6,328 bases of DNA from positions 1-6,328 of the forward strand of contig JAFKFE010000369.1 in assembly GCA_017308345.1 (NCBI GenBank), written 5' to 3'. Positions 1 through 6,222 of this stretch are shown piece after piece; within the stretch, counting starts at the first letter, position 1; each line of letters opens with the position of its first letter. The notes beneath the pieces are model-generated. The model had not been told where the DNA came from, made no database searches, and saw only the letters and a list, made by a program, of their open reading frames with translations. The position numbers and the translations under genes were made by a program. This DNA comes from Alphaproteobacteria bacterium. GTDB lineage: Bacteria > Pseudomonadota > Alphaproteobacteria > Rhizobiales > Rhizobiaceae.

Positions 1-302
1 TGCTGAGCGGCGGCCTCGCCGGCGCCGCCGGGCTCGTGTCGCTCGCCTGGCTCGGCAGCGGCCGGCCGAACATCGGCCAGAACCTCGAACTGGAATCGCT
101 GACCGCCGCCATGCTCGGCGGCATCGCCATCACCGGCGGGCGTGGCGGCGTCGGCGGGGTCTTCGCGGCCGTGCTCCTTCTGACCACGCTCAAGACCGGT
201 CTGCTGCAGTTGAACATCAACACGGTCTGGCAGGTCGGAATTGTCGGCGCGCTTCTCGTTTTCGTCCTTCTTGCCGACCGGCTTTCCTACCGTTGGAGAT
301 AA
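1..302 (+). CDS. Sugar-type ABC transporter permease, RbsC/BPD_transp_2 family (C-terminal part)
   Basis: This is the 3' end of an inner-membrane permease whose start lies left of the window. The reading frame is open from base 3 and gives 99 residues before TAA at 300-302. It has the typical C-terminal layout of ribose/xylose/simple-sugar permeases (RbsC-like): a small-residue helix at the left edge, a short polar stretch, then AAMLGGIAITGGRGGVGG (window residues 35-52). This Gly-rich stretch matches the conserved cytoplasmic loop of the family. Two hydrophobic helices follow (about 53-70 and 75-91), with a short basic tail SYRWR. Such permeases pair with an ABC ATPase and a periplasmic binding protein, which are probably upstream. 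The substrate cannot be inferred: the family also moves nucleosides, autoinducer-2 and other compounds. The downstream M20 hydrolase starts 2 bases after the stop, so the two are almost certainly co-transcribed. A GTG at base 36 is an internal codon, not a start. Confidence 0.9.
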   Translation, partial: LSGGLAGAAGLVSLAWLGSGRPNIGQNLELESLTAAMLGGIAITGGRGGVGGVFAAVLLLTTLKTGLLQLNINTVWQVGIVGALLVFVLLADRLSYRWR

Positions 303-304
303 CA

Positions 305-1621
305 ATGCCTGCCATCGAAGAGATCATCGCCGCGCGCGTCGAGGCAAAAGCCGATCGCATCGTCGAGACGCTGAGCGACCTCGTCGCCTTTCCCTCCATC
401 GTGAAATCGAACCCCAAGGATGCCGGCCCCGGCGAACGCGACTGCCAGCTCTACCTGCAGAAGCGCCTCGATGCGCTCGGTTTCTCGACCGATCTTTGGG
501 ATCCGGACGGCCCGGCGCTCTACGAGAAATATCAAGGACGCGCCGGCGCCAACAAAGGCCGGACCTTCGAGGGCAGACCCAATCTCGGCGGCGTCCTGAA
601 GGGAACCGGCGGCGGCCGCTCCATCATGCTGACCGGCCATATCGACGTCGTGCCGCCGGGAGCGGCCGGACACTGGACGACCGACCCGTTCCAGCCGGTT
701 CTCAAGGACGGATTTCTGCACGGCCGCGGCACCGTCGACATGAAGGGCGGCGTCGCCTGCATGCTGATGGCGGTCGAAATCCTGAAGGAGCTGGATGTGC
801 GCCTGTCGGGCGACGTCGTCTTCACGACGGTCGTCGACGAAGAGATCGGCGGCATGGGATCGCTCGCCATGGTCGATCGCGGCTTTCACGCTGATGCCGG
901 TATCATGACCGAGCCGACGGCGAACAGGATAGCGCCGCTATGCCATGGCATCCTGTGGGGCAGGATCATCATCGACGGCATCGGCGGACATGCCGAACTC
1001 ACGCCGAACGCCTGGTATTCGAGCGGGCCGGTCGATGCGGTGCAACTCTGCCGGCAAATCCTGGACGGCATCGACATTCTCAACCGGCGCTGGATGTTCG
1101 ACCCGCGGAAGAACCATCCCCTGATGGATCTGCCGAACCAGATCATCGTCACCCAGGTGAGCGCCGGCGAGCACCCCTCCTCGATGGCGGGACGCGCCGA
1201 GATCATCATCGACGCGCAATATCTGCCAAGCGAGCATGACGAATTCAGGCTGGGCGGTAACGTCAAGCGCGAGATCGAGGAGCATATCGCCAATGTCTGC
1301 CAGGCGGATCCTTATCTGCGCCTGCACCCTGCCCGCGTCGAATGGATTCTCGACGCCGATTGCGCCGAGATCTCCTCCGACAATCCGTTCATCGGCGTGT
1401 TCCAGGAGGCTGTGAGAGACGCCGATCTGTCGCCGGCGCTAAGCGGCTTCGGCGCGCATAGCGATATCGGCCTGCCCACCGGCCTCGGCAACACGCCGAC
1501 CGTCAACTTCGGCCCCGGCGACCCGGCGCAAGCGCATCAGCCGAACGAACGCGTCTCGGTGCGGGATCTCGTCGATTGCACGAAGGCGATAGCGATCACC
1601 GTTGAGAAATGGTGTCGCTAG
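305..1621 (+). CDS. M20-family metallo-amidohydrolase, ArgE/DapE-type deacylase
   Basis: This is a complete 438-residue protein, the usual length for M20 deacylases. It is a cytoplasmic, probably di-zinc enzyme that hydrolyses an amide bond, as in acetylornithine deacetylase and succinyl-diaminopimelate desuccinylase. All family motifs are visible: GHIDVVP at 111-117 (H112 metal ligand, D114), GRGTVDMKGG at 140-149 (D145 bridging ligand), DEE at 178-180 (E179 general base, E180 ligand), TEPT at 202-205 (E203 ligand), GGHAELTP at 227-234 (H229, from the lid/dimerisation domain and expected to stabilise the transition state), and HQPNE at 411-415 (H411 ligand). The catalytic set therefore looks intact. 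I chose ATG 305 because GGAG at 295-298 sits 6 bases before it; a TTG at 293 would overlap that site. The ribosome site lies inside the last codons of the permease gene, which suggests translational coupling. The operon context suggests catabolism of an imported N-acyl or carbamoyl compound rather than arginine or lysine synthesis, so I give no symbol. Confidence 0.94.
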   Translation: MPAIEEIIAARVEAKADRIVETLSDLVAFPSIVKSNPKDAGPGERDCQLYLQKRLDALGFSTDLWDPDGPALYEKYQGRAGANKGRTFEGRPNLGGVLKGTGGGRSIMLTGHIDVVPPGAAGHWTTDPFQPVLKDGFLHGRGTVDMKGGVACMLMAVEILKELDVRLSGDVVFTTVVDEEIGGMGSLAMVDRGFHADAGIMTEPTANRIAPLCHGILWGRIIIDGIGGHAELTPNAWYSSGPVDAVQLCRQILDGIDILNRRWMFDPRKNHPLMDLPNQIIVTQVSAGEHPSSMAGRAEIIIDAQYLPSEHDEFRLGGNVKREIEEHIANVCQADPYLRLHPARVEWILDADCAEISSDNPFIGVFQEAVRDADLSPALSGFGAHSDIGLPTGLGNTPTVNFGPGDPAQAHQPNERVSVRDLVDCTKAIAITVEKWCR

Positions 1622-1653
1622 TCTAATCCGGAGCATGAGCGTGAGGCGGCTCA

Positions 1654-2166
1654 TCACGGCGGATCGGTCTTGCAACTCGCGGCGAGCTGACCGACCGCCT
1701 CGGAGAGACCGGCGAGCTCGAAATCGGCCTCACCACGCCCGGACAGCAGGCCGAAGCGCCACGACAAGGTCAGCCGGCTCGCGGACGCAAGCCGCTTGAT
1801 GCCGTCGTCTCCGTCCCGGACCAGCGTTCTGCCGCGCGGGCCCACCGACCAGCTTTCATCGGTTGTGCCGCCGCCGTCGACAGTGACGGAGATGGTGATC
1901 TTGCGGCTGGCGGAGACGGCGTCGTTGAGGTGGAGCCATTCGCTCCAGCGCGGTTCGCCATCGGGCCGGCAAGCCAGTGTGAGCACCGGGCTGTAACCCA
2001 GGGCCCCGCCGCCAGTGATCAGCTTGTTGCTGGCATGGAGCGAGGCCGTGATCTGGCCGTCATTGCCGGAGCCGACGCTCCAATTGCCCAGATTCGGCTC
2101 GGCGCGCGCGATGCCGATCGCTGCGGCCAACAAGAGCGCCGCGGCAACGACCACGTCTCTCATCAT
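1654..2166 (-). CDS. Exported small protein, VasI/EvfG-like
   Basis: This gene encodes 170 residues with a clear signal peptide: MMRD, a hydrophobic run at about 5-18, then ARA at 20-22, giving predicted cleavage before E23 and a mature periplasmic protein of about 148 residues. Two cysteines (C66 and C165) could form a disulfide. The order of motifs resembles the VasI/EvfG family linked to type VI secretion: an early NWSV, LACRPDG around the first Cys, a basic stretch with VDGGGTTDESWSV, an IKRLASASRLTLSW segment, then FELAGLSEAVGQLAASC at the end. The match is from recalled pattern, not a profile search, and no other type VI gene is visible. ATG 2166 is preferred over GTG 2184 because GAGG lies 9 bases before it and the signal peptide then has a normal length. 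The gene converges on the M20 gene with only 32 bases between stops. It has no obvious terminator of its own. An uncharacterised exported protein is the safe reading. Confidence 0.75.
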   Translation of the reverse strand: MMRDVVVAAALLLAAAIGIARAEPNLGNWSVGSGNDGQITASLHASNKLITGGGALGYSPVLTLACRPDGEPRWSEWLHLNDAVSASRKITISVTVDGGGTTDESWSVGPRGRTLVRDGDDGIKRLASASRLTLSWRFGLLSGRGEADFELAGLSEAVGQLAASCKTDPP

Positions 2167-2308
2167 GAACCCCAGCCTCACCACTGCCTCCGGACACGCG
2201 CGAATACGATCAGGCGCAGATAATGTTCAATGCCTGGTATCGCCAGCACTGGGCGATCAAGACAAGTTGTCTGTGTTGCCGCGCCGCCACAATGAACACC
2301 CTGCAACG

Positions 2309-2334
2309 AAAAAGGCCGCCCGGAGGCGGCCTTT
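2309..2334 (-). terminator. Intrinsic terminator of tig
   Basis: A perfect 10-base inverted repeat, AAAGGCCGCC (2311-2320) and GGCGGCCTTT (2325-2334), encloses a 4-base loop. Read on the minus strand, the GC-rich stem runs into five T residues (complement of A 2309-2313). It begins 23 bases after the tig stop codon. The plus-strand direction has only three T's after the stem, so the minus orientation fits better. It should insulate tig from the exported-protein gene downstream. Confidence 0.9.
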
Positions 2335-2357
2335 CGAAATCGCGGTATTGAAACCTG

Positions 2358-3872
2358 TTACTCGGCTTCCTTGGCGGCTTTCTTCTTCGGCGCGGCCTTC
2401 TTCTTCGGCTCTTCCGCCTCGTCGGCGGCTTCGCCCGTCTTCGCCTCGCCCGTCTTTGCCTCGCTTGCCTTGGCTTCGGCCTTCTTCGAGGCAGCCTTCT
2501 TGGCCGGCTTCGCCTTGGTCGCGGCTTCGGCCTCCTCGTCGTCGGCCATCAGCTCGTCCTTGCCGACCTTGACGTCATCGACCGAAATCTGGCCGAGCAG
2601 ATAGTCGACGACCTTCTCCTCGAACATCGGCGCGCGCAGCGCGTTGATGGCTTCCGGGTTGCTGCGATAATATTCGAAGGCTTCCTGCTGCTGGTTGGCC
2701 GGGAAGCGGCGCACCTGCTCGAACAGGCCGCGCTGCAGTTCCTCGTCCGACACGGTGACGCCGGCCTTCTCGCCGATCTCGGCCAGAACCAGGCCGAGAC
2801 GCACGCGGCGCTCTGCAAGGCGCATATATTCGGCGCGCGCCTCTTCTTCGGTCGTCTCCTCGTCGGTGAAAGTGCGGCCGGCGGCTTCGAGGTCGCGATT
2901 GACCTGAGCCCAGATGTTGTTGAACTCGGCCTCGATGAGCTTGGACGGCGCCTCGAACGAATAGGACGCGTCGAGCTGGTCGGGCAGCTGGCGCTTGACC
3001 TTCTGGCGGGTCATCGAGCCGAACTGGTTCTCGATCTGGCCGCGCACGATCTCGCGCAGGCGATCCAACGATTCCAGGCCGAGATTCTTGGCCGTCTCGT
3101 CATTGACCTCAAGCGCGCCGGGGGCCGACACTTCCTTAACGGTGACGTCGAAAGTGGCTTCCTTGCCGGCCAGATGCGCCGCCTGGTAGTTTTCCGGGAA
3201 CGTGACGGTGACCTGCTTCTCGTCGCCGGCCTTGGTGCCGATCAACTGGTCCTCGAAGCCGGGGATGAACTCCTTGGAGCCGAGCACCAGCGGCTGGTCG
3301 GTGCCGGCGCCGCCGGCGAAAGCCTCGCCGCCGATCTTGCCGACATAGTCGATGCTCACGCGGTCGCCCTCGGCGGCCTTGCCGGCCTTCGGCTCGTAGC
3401 TGCGCGCCGATTCGGCGACGCGCTTGACCTGATCCTCGACTTCCGATTCCGGCACGTCATAGACCTGACGCGTCACCTTGATATCGGAGAAATCCTTGAT
3501 CTCGATCGCCGGGATGACCTCGTAGTTGAGGCTGAATTCGAAGTCGGCGCCGCCGGCCAGGATCTTCTCGGCTTCCTTCTCGTCCTCGGTCATGATCACT
3601 TCTGGCTGCATGGCGGCCTTTTCGCCGCGCCCCGAGATGATCGAACGGGTCGAGTCGTTGAGGATCTCGTTGACGACCTCGGCCATGAACGACTTGCCGT
3701 ACATCTTGCGCAGGTGCTGCACCGGCACCTTGCCCGGGCGGAAGCCGTTGATGCGCACCTTGTCGCGGGCGTCGGTCAGCCGCGCCATCAGCTTGGCTTC
3801 CATGTCTCCGGCCGGCACGGTGATCTTGATCTCGCGCTTGAGACCGGAGTTGAGCGTTTCGGTGACCTGCAT
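2358..3872 (-). CDS. tig: Trigger factor, ribosome-associated chaperone and peptidyl-prolyl isomerase
   Basis: Trigger factor binds the ribosome near the exit tunnel and shields nascent chains in the cytoplasm. The 504-residue product shows the three domains in order. The N-terminal ribosome-binding domain (about 1-145) carries the signature NGFRPGKVP at 42-50. An FKBP-type isomerase domain (about 165-248) follows, with [12 protein letters not shown] at 169-180 and [12 protein letters not shown] at 201-212. The helical C-terminal chaperone domain spans about 255-440. The protein is about 70 residues longer than the E. coli one (432). The extra part is mainly a low-complexity tail (444-504) of Lys, Ala, Glu and Asp, including two EAKTG units (471-480) and two APKKKAA-like units. 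Such charged tails occur in rhizobial trigger factors. ATG 3872 is preceded by AAAGG with 7 bases between. The gene is monocistronic as seen here, with a terminator after it. In many bacteria tig lies near clpP/clpX; they are not seen here. Confidence 0.98.
   Translation of the reverse strand: MQVTETLNSGLKREIKITVPAGDMEAKLMARLTDARDKVRINGFRPGKVPVQHLRKMYGKSFMAEVVNEILNDSTRSIISGRGEKAAMQPEVIMTEDEKEAEKILAGGADFEFSLNYEVIPAIEIKDFSDIKVTRQVYDVPESEVEDQVKRVAESARSYEPKAGKAAEGDRVSIDYVGKIGGEAFAGGAGTDQPLVLGSKEFIPGFEDQLIGTKAGDEKQVTVTFPENYQAAHLAGKEATFDVTVKEVSAPGALEVNDETAKNLGLESLDRLREIVRGQIENQFGSMTRQKVKRQLPDQLDASYSFEAPSKLIEAEFNNIWAQVNRDLEAAGRTFTDEETTEEEARAEYMRLAERRVRLGLVLAEIGEKAGVTVSDEELQRGLFEQVRRFPANQQQEAFEYYRSNPEAINALRAPMFEEKVVDYLLGQISVDDVKVGKDELMADDEEAEAATKAKPAKKAASKKAEAKASEAKTGEAKTGEAADEAEEPKKKAAPKKKAAKEAE
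2374..2409. repeat. Tandem 18-base repeat in the tig tail
   Basis: Two adjacent 18-base copies (2374-2391 and 2392-2409) differ at one base (T2379 against C2397). On the tig strand they encode the repeated Ala-Pro-Lys-Lys-Lys-Ala units near the C terminus. The repeat keeps the frame, so gain or loss of a copy would change tail length by six residues. Confidence 0.85.
2433..2462. repeat. Tandem 15-base repeat in the tig tail
   Basis: Two adjacent 15-base copies (2433-2447 and 2448-2462) differ at a single base (C2442 against T2457). They encode two EAKTG units (trigger factor residues 471-480). The unit is a multiple of three, so slippage would keep the reading frame. Confidence 0.85.
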
Positions 3873-3905
3873 CCTAGAACCTTTGTTTTCAACAATGAGA
3901 CTGCC

Positions 3906-3923
3906 AAACGGTCTTAGCCGTTT
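3906..3923 (-). promoter_or_regulatory. Perfect inverted repeat in the tig leader
   Basis: AAACGG (3906-3911) and CCGTTT (3918-3923) form a perfect 6-base inverted repeat with a 6-base loop, TCTTAG. It lies 34-51 bases upstream of the tig ATG, so in the mRNA it would be a hairpin clear of the ribosome-binding site. No U-run follows on either strand, so it is not an obvious terminator. It could be a leader hairpin, an operator or chance. Confidence 0.4.
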
Positions 3924-3976
3924 ACAGCCTGCCGGTATGATGTTGCCGGAAATGGCTTTTGGGACGGAACCTGGCG

Positions 3977-4001
3977 ATTTGACCGCAAGCGCGGTTCAAA
4001 T
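3977..4001. promoter_or_regulatory. Long near-perfect palindrome upstream of tig
   Basis: ATTTGACCGC (3977-3986) and GCGGTTCAAAT (3991-4001) are inverted copies around a 4-base centre, AAGC, with a single extra base in the right arm. It sits about 105-130 bases upstream of the tig start. The arms contain TTGACC on the plus strand and TTGAAC on the minus strand, both -35-like, but neither has a good -10 at 16-18 bases. It could be a protein-binding site or a cruciform/hairpin element. Its function is unknown. Confidence 0.45.
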
Positions 4002-4178
4002 TCTCCTGAACTACACTTTGCCGGATGCGAATAAGTTCTTGTTTTTCCTATAACTTTTCACATCTTGCAGAAGCGGAAATTCACGTTCCGTCACATTCGA
4101 CACGCCTTTTGTCACAGGCTAGGCTAATTTTCAACTATCTTCGCTTCCAGCCGGACAAGCATGATTTGAGCGCCGACA

Positions 4179-4207
4179 TTGACAGAATGATGGCTGCATG
4201 GGATTGC
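4179..4207 (+). promoter_or_regulatory. Possible promoter of tRNA-Leu
   Basis: TTGACA at 4179-4184 matches the -35 consensus exactly. A 17-base spacer leads to GATTGC at 4202-4207, a poor -10. Transcription would start only a few bases before the mature tRNA 5' end at 4216. The -35 is good and well placed, but the -10 is weak, so this is tentative. Confidence 0.35.
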
Positions 4208-4215
4208 CGGGGAAA

Positions 4216-4300
4216 GCGGATGTGGCGGAATTGGTAGACGCCCTGGATTTAGGTTCCAGTGCCGAAAGGCGTGGGGGTTCGAGTCCCTTCATCCGCACCA
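4216..4300 (+). tRNA. tRNA-Leu (anticodon UAG)
   Basis: This 85-base gene folds as a class II tRNA. The acceptor GCGGATG (4216-4222) pairs fully with CATCCGC (4290-4296), followed by discriminator A4297 and encoded CCA (4298-4300). The D-stem is GCG/CGC (4225-4227 with 4239-4241), with loop GAATTGGTAGA. The anticodon stem CTGGA/TCCAG (4243-4247, 4255-4259) encloses TTTAGGT, giving anticodon TAG at 4250-4252. The long variable arm (4260-4272) is a GCC/GGC stem with a GAAA tetraloop. The T-stem GGGGG/CCCTT (4273-4277, 4285-4289) has two G-U pairs and loop TTCGAGT. The long variable arm and A-discriminator fit leucine. It reads CUA and possibly other CUN codons by wobble. Confidence 0.98.
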
Positions 4301-4317
4301 TCCTTCGCTCTTGACGA

Positions 4318-4374
4318 GCTTCGGATGGCGGGCCACCACCTGAGGCTCGAAGAGCCGAAGGTGTCTTCCGAAGC
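4318..4374. repeat. Nested hairpin element just after tRNA-Leu
   Basis: Three sets of inverted arms nest around one centre. The outer pair is GCTTCGGA (4318-4325) with TCCGAAGC (4367-4374), the middle CACCT (4337-4341) with AGGTG (4359-4363), and the inner GGCTC (4344-4348) with GAGCC (4352-4356) around GAA. GA faces GA between the middle and inner stems, which could form tandem sheared pairs in RNA. The left flank holds an 11-base unpaired stretch. No T-run follows on either strand, so it is not a standard intrinsic terminator. The repeated CTTCG/CGAAG words recall palindromic intergenic repeats of rhizobial genomes, but I cannot check copy number. It lies between the 3' ends of the tRNA and the GDYXXLXY gene, so it might end or stabilise either transcript. 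Confidence 0.6.
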
Positions 4375-4417
4375 CTTTGCGAAGGAGGACCAGCGCTGTC
4401 GGTGTTGACCCAAGGCG

Positions 4418-4999
4418 CTAATAAAGCGGCTCCTCGAACAGCGTCTTGTCGCCGTCCATCAGCGCCTTGATCTGCGCCGTGCCGTCGGCCGCGAGCGCGA
4501 GCTTGATGCCGAACGGCCGCACGCGGATGTCGTTCTGGATCGCCATACCTTCGCCTTCAGGCACGTAGAAGCGGTCGATCCCGTAGTCCGGAGCGATCGT
4601 CGCGTCCGGACTGCGCAGGTCCCAGCCTGCCGCGACATGGCCGGCGATATCCGCCTCTTCTGGGCCGGCCGGAACCGGCGCCTTGCCGAACCACGCTGTC
4701 GACGGCTGCCAGTAGCCGTCGCCGCCCTTCTTCAATCGCACCGTGATCGAGCTGTCGTCGCTGGTGGATACGCCTTGCGGCACGTTGGCGATCAGCTTCA
4801 CCGGGATCCGCGAAATGTTGTTGTTGATCGAGATGTAGTCGCCGCGCAGGAGATCGCGCGGATCGACCGGTTCGACTTTCAGCAGCACTTCCTTGCCGTT
4901 GCGCAGGATCGCGGCGCGGCCGGCGATGATCCAGCTGAGAAAGCCGATCTGGACAAGCGCCAGCACCAGCGCCGAGGCGATCAGTTTCTTGCCGGTCAT
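4418..4999 (-). CDS. GDYXXLXY-family membrane-anchored protein
   Basis: This 193-residue protein has one N-terminal membrane segment (about 6-26) after a short basic start (MTGKK). The rest is probably periplasmic. PVDPRDLLRGDYISIN at 44-59 is the family's defining region. After GDY, the usual Leu-x-Tyr is replaced by the ISINNN stretch, so the motif is divergent. A second conserved-looking block, YGIDRFYVPEGEG, lies at 139-151. The family has no established biochemical function. The start ATG 4999 overlaps the stop of the DUF2157 gene in ATGA (4996-4999). A strong AAAGGAG site (5007-5013) lies 7 bases before it, inside the end of the DUF2157 gene. The two are surely translated from one message. 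The product ends in LFEEPLY with TAG at 4418-4420, and the nested hairpin lies 44 bases beyond. Confidence 0.9.
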   Translation of the reverse strand: MTGKKLIASALVLALVQIGFLSWIIAGRAAILRNGKEVLLKVEPVDPRDLLRGDYISINNNISRIPVKLIANVPQGVSTSDDSSITVRLKKGGDGYWQPSTAWFGKAPVPAGPEEADIAGHVAAGWDLRSPDATIAPDYGIDRFYVPEGEGMAIQNDIRVRPFGIKLALAADGTAQIKALMDGDKTLFEEPLY

Positions 5000-6114
5000 G
5001 CTGCTGCTCCTTTCTCTTCGGGCGTCCTCATGCGCTTCTCGATACGGATGATGACCAGCGCCAGGATGCCGAGCAGCACGGCCGCCGCCAGGAAGAATCC
5101 GGCCGTATCGAGCATCGACCGCAAGGTGACGCCATAGATGATGGCGAGTTCGAAAGCGAAACCGGTATAGGCCAGCCAGCGCAGCCCCCGGCTTTCACGG
5201 CCGGCCAGCATGATTGCCGCCACGATGCCGGCAAGCGCCACGACCGAGGCGACGGCAAAACCGCTGTTGTAAGTGCTTTGATCCGCCAGCTCGAACTGGA
5301 TGATCGCCATGCCAGTGAGGAAACCGAGCAAGGCGTGCAAGGGCAGCCGGCCGCCGAGCTGAAGGATCCTGTCCATCGGATCGCCCGCAAAGACCGAGGC
5401 GGCAAAGAGCAGCGCCGAGGCGATGGCCAGCGAAACCGCCACCGGCAGGGTGTCGTGGTCCGTCGCCAGCAAAACCAGATAGAGAATGACCGACAGAATT
5501 ATGAGATGGCGCGCGGCCCGGCTGCGCGTCCAGAACGAAATGGCGAACAGGACGATCGCGATGATGATGAAGAGATGCGGAATTTCCGCGCGCCAGTAGA
5601 AGCCGACCCCCTTGAGGATCAGCCAGGCATCCGCGATGCCGACCGCGGCCACGGTCAGCGGGTTCGAACGCAGCGCGAGCGCCGCCAGCGCCGTGCCGGC
5701 GCACCATGTCACCAGCGCCGAGGCCTCGTCGCCCGACAGATGATACATCTGGCCGATCAGCGCGATCGATCCGCCGAAGGCCGCGGCGGCAACGATCCAC
5801 AGCGCCTCGCCGATCGCGGCATGGTCGCGCGCCTTCAGCGCCGCGCCGCCCACATAGCCGGCCAGGATGACGGCGAACAGCGACGCGACCCGAGCCAGAC
5901 GTGGGATGGCCTCCCAATTAGCGGCGACGAAGATCAGGATGGCGGCGCCGAACAAAAGCGCCGCCATCATCGCCAGGATGGAGCCGAAACTCAGCGACGC
6001 CCGCTCGTTGGCCGCCACATCGCGCGTCAGCGCATCGGCCGTCGGCGCGTCGATCAGGCCGGCCTGCCGCCAGCGGGCGATGTCGCCCCTTATTCGTGTC
6101 GCATAGCTCGCCAT
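4996..6114 (-). CDS. DUF2157 polytopic membrane protein
   Basis: This 372-residue inner-membrane protein has a cytoplasmic-looking N-terminal helical region (1-40, with RWRQAGLID at 14-22). About ten hydrophobic segments follow, roughly at 43-63, 75-95, 103-120, 132-148, 152-168, 180-195, 202-217, 224-242, 257-273, 284-304, 312-330 and 337-356; some may pair as one helix or lie at the surface. Hallmarks of DUF2157 are NWEAIPRLARV at 66-76 and GQMYHLSGDE at 121-130, a conserved Tyr-His in the membrane region. The C-terminal tail is charged (RIEKRMRTPEEKG). ATG 6114 was chosen over an in-frame upstream start at 6174 because GGGGGA lies about 5 bases before it and the protein then begins like family members. 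The stop overlaps the next gene's start by 4 bases. DUF2157 and GDYXXLXY genes are known to occur together, which suggests a two-part membrane complex of unknown role. Confidence 0.92.
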   Translation of the reverse strand: MASYATRIRGDIARWRQAGLIDAPTADALTRDVAANERASLSFGSILAMMAALLFGAAILIFVAANWEAIPRLARVASLFAVILAGYVGGAALKARDHAAIGEALWIVAAAAFGGSIALIGQMYHLSGDEASALVTWCAGTALAALALRSNPLTVAAVGIADAWLILKGVGFYWRAEIPHLFIIIAIVLFAISFWTRSRAARHLIILSVILYLVLLATDHDTLPVAVSLAIASALLFAASVFAGDPMDRILQLGGRLPLHALLGFLTGMAIIQFELADQSTYNSGFAVASVVALAGIVAAIMLAGRESRGLRWLAYTGFAFELAIIYGVTLRSMLDTAGFFLAAAVLLGILALVIIRIEKRMRTPEEKGAAA

Positions 6115-6222
6115 GCTTTCCCCCCGCAGCCCGGCTTTCCACCCATAGCCGCCAAGCCATTGACGCAACGGCATTTTCCGATCTCGGCTTAATTGTGTCC
6201 CGCGTATGACCGGCCGTTAATG

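Larger units (their letters stand above)
3873..4215. other. Intergenic region between tig and tRNA-Leu
   Basis: This 343-base stretch separates the divergent tig and tRNA-Leu genes and should hold both promoters. It is clearly less GC-rich than its neighbours. Open frames crossing it (for example 4025-4237, which runs into the tRNA) have no ribosome site or recognisable protein character and look spurious. It contains two inverted repeats (3906-3923 and 3977-4001, listed separately) and a good TTGACA element at 4179-4184 ahead of the tRNA. I could not find a convincing -10/-35 pair for tig. AGTTATAGG on the minus strand near 4047-4055 is a possible -10, but it has no good partner. Confidence 0.7.

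Noticed and set aside
293..304. TTG start for the M20 gene at 293
   Set aside because: It would include the GGAG ribosome site in the coding region; ATG 305 is correctly spaced from that site.
241..894. Overlapping frames on both strands across the start of the M20 gene
   Set aside because: They are Arg-rich shadow frames; the M20 frame carries all catalytic motifs.
2167..2184. GTG start at 2184 for the exported protein
   Set aside because: ATG 2166 has a GAGG site at good spacing and gives a normal signal peptide.
2239..2257. Inverted repeat ATCGCC/GGCGAT upstream of the exported-protein gene
   Set aside because: The 6-base arms with a 7-base loop are within what chance gives in GC-rich DNA, and no convincing promoter or T-run accompanies it.
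3174..3917. 247-residue open frame on the + strand opposite tig
   Set aside because: It is antisense to a certain gene, is rich in Arg, Asp, Leu and Gly as expected of a GC-rich shadow frame, and has no recognisable domain.
4025..4237. 70-residue open frame running into tRNA-Leu
   Set aside because: It overlaps the tRNA gene, has no ribosome-binding site and no protein-like pattern.
4216..4420. Integration (att) site at tRNA-Leu
   Set aside because: No second copy of the tRNA 3' end and no integrase or mobile genes are visible in the window.
6115..6174. Start of DUF2157 at 6174, adding 20 residues
   Set aside because: The added residues do not resemble the family's N terminus, and a purine-rich ribosome site lies just before ATG 6114.
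5278..6192. 304-residue open frame on the + strand opposite DUF2157
   Set aside because: Its composition (Arg, Gln, Asp, Gly) is that of the complement of a membrane-protein gene, and the DUF2157 reading has clear family motifs.
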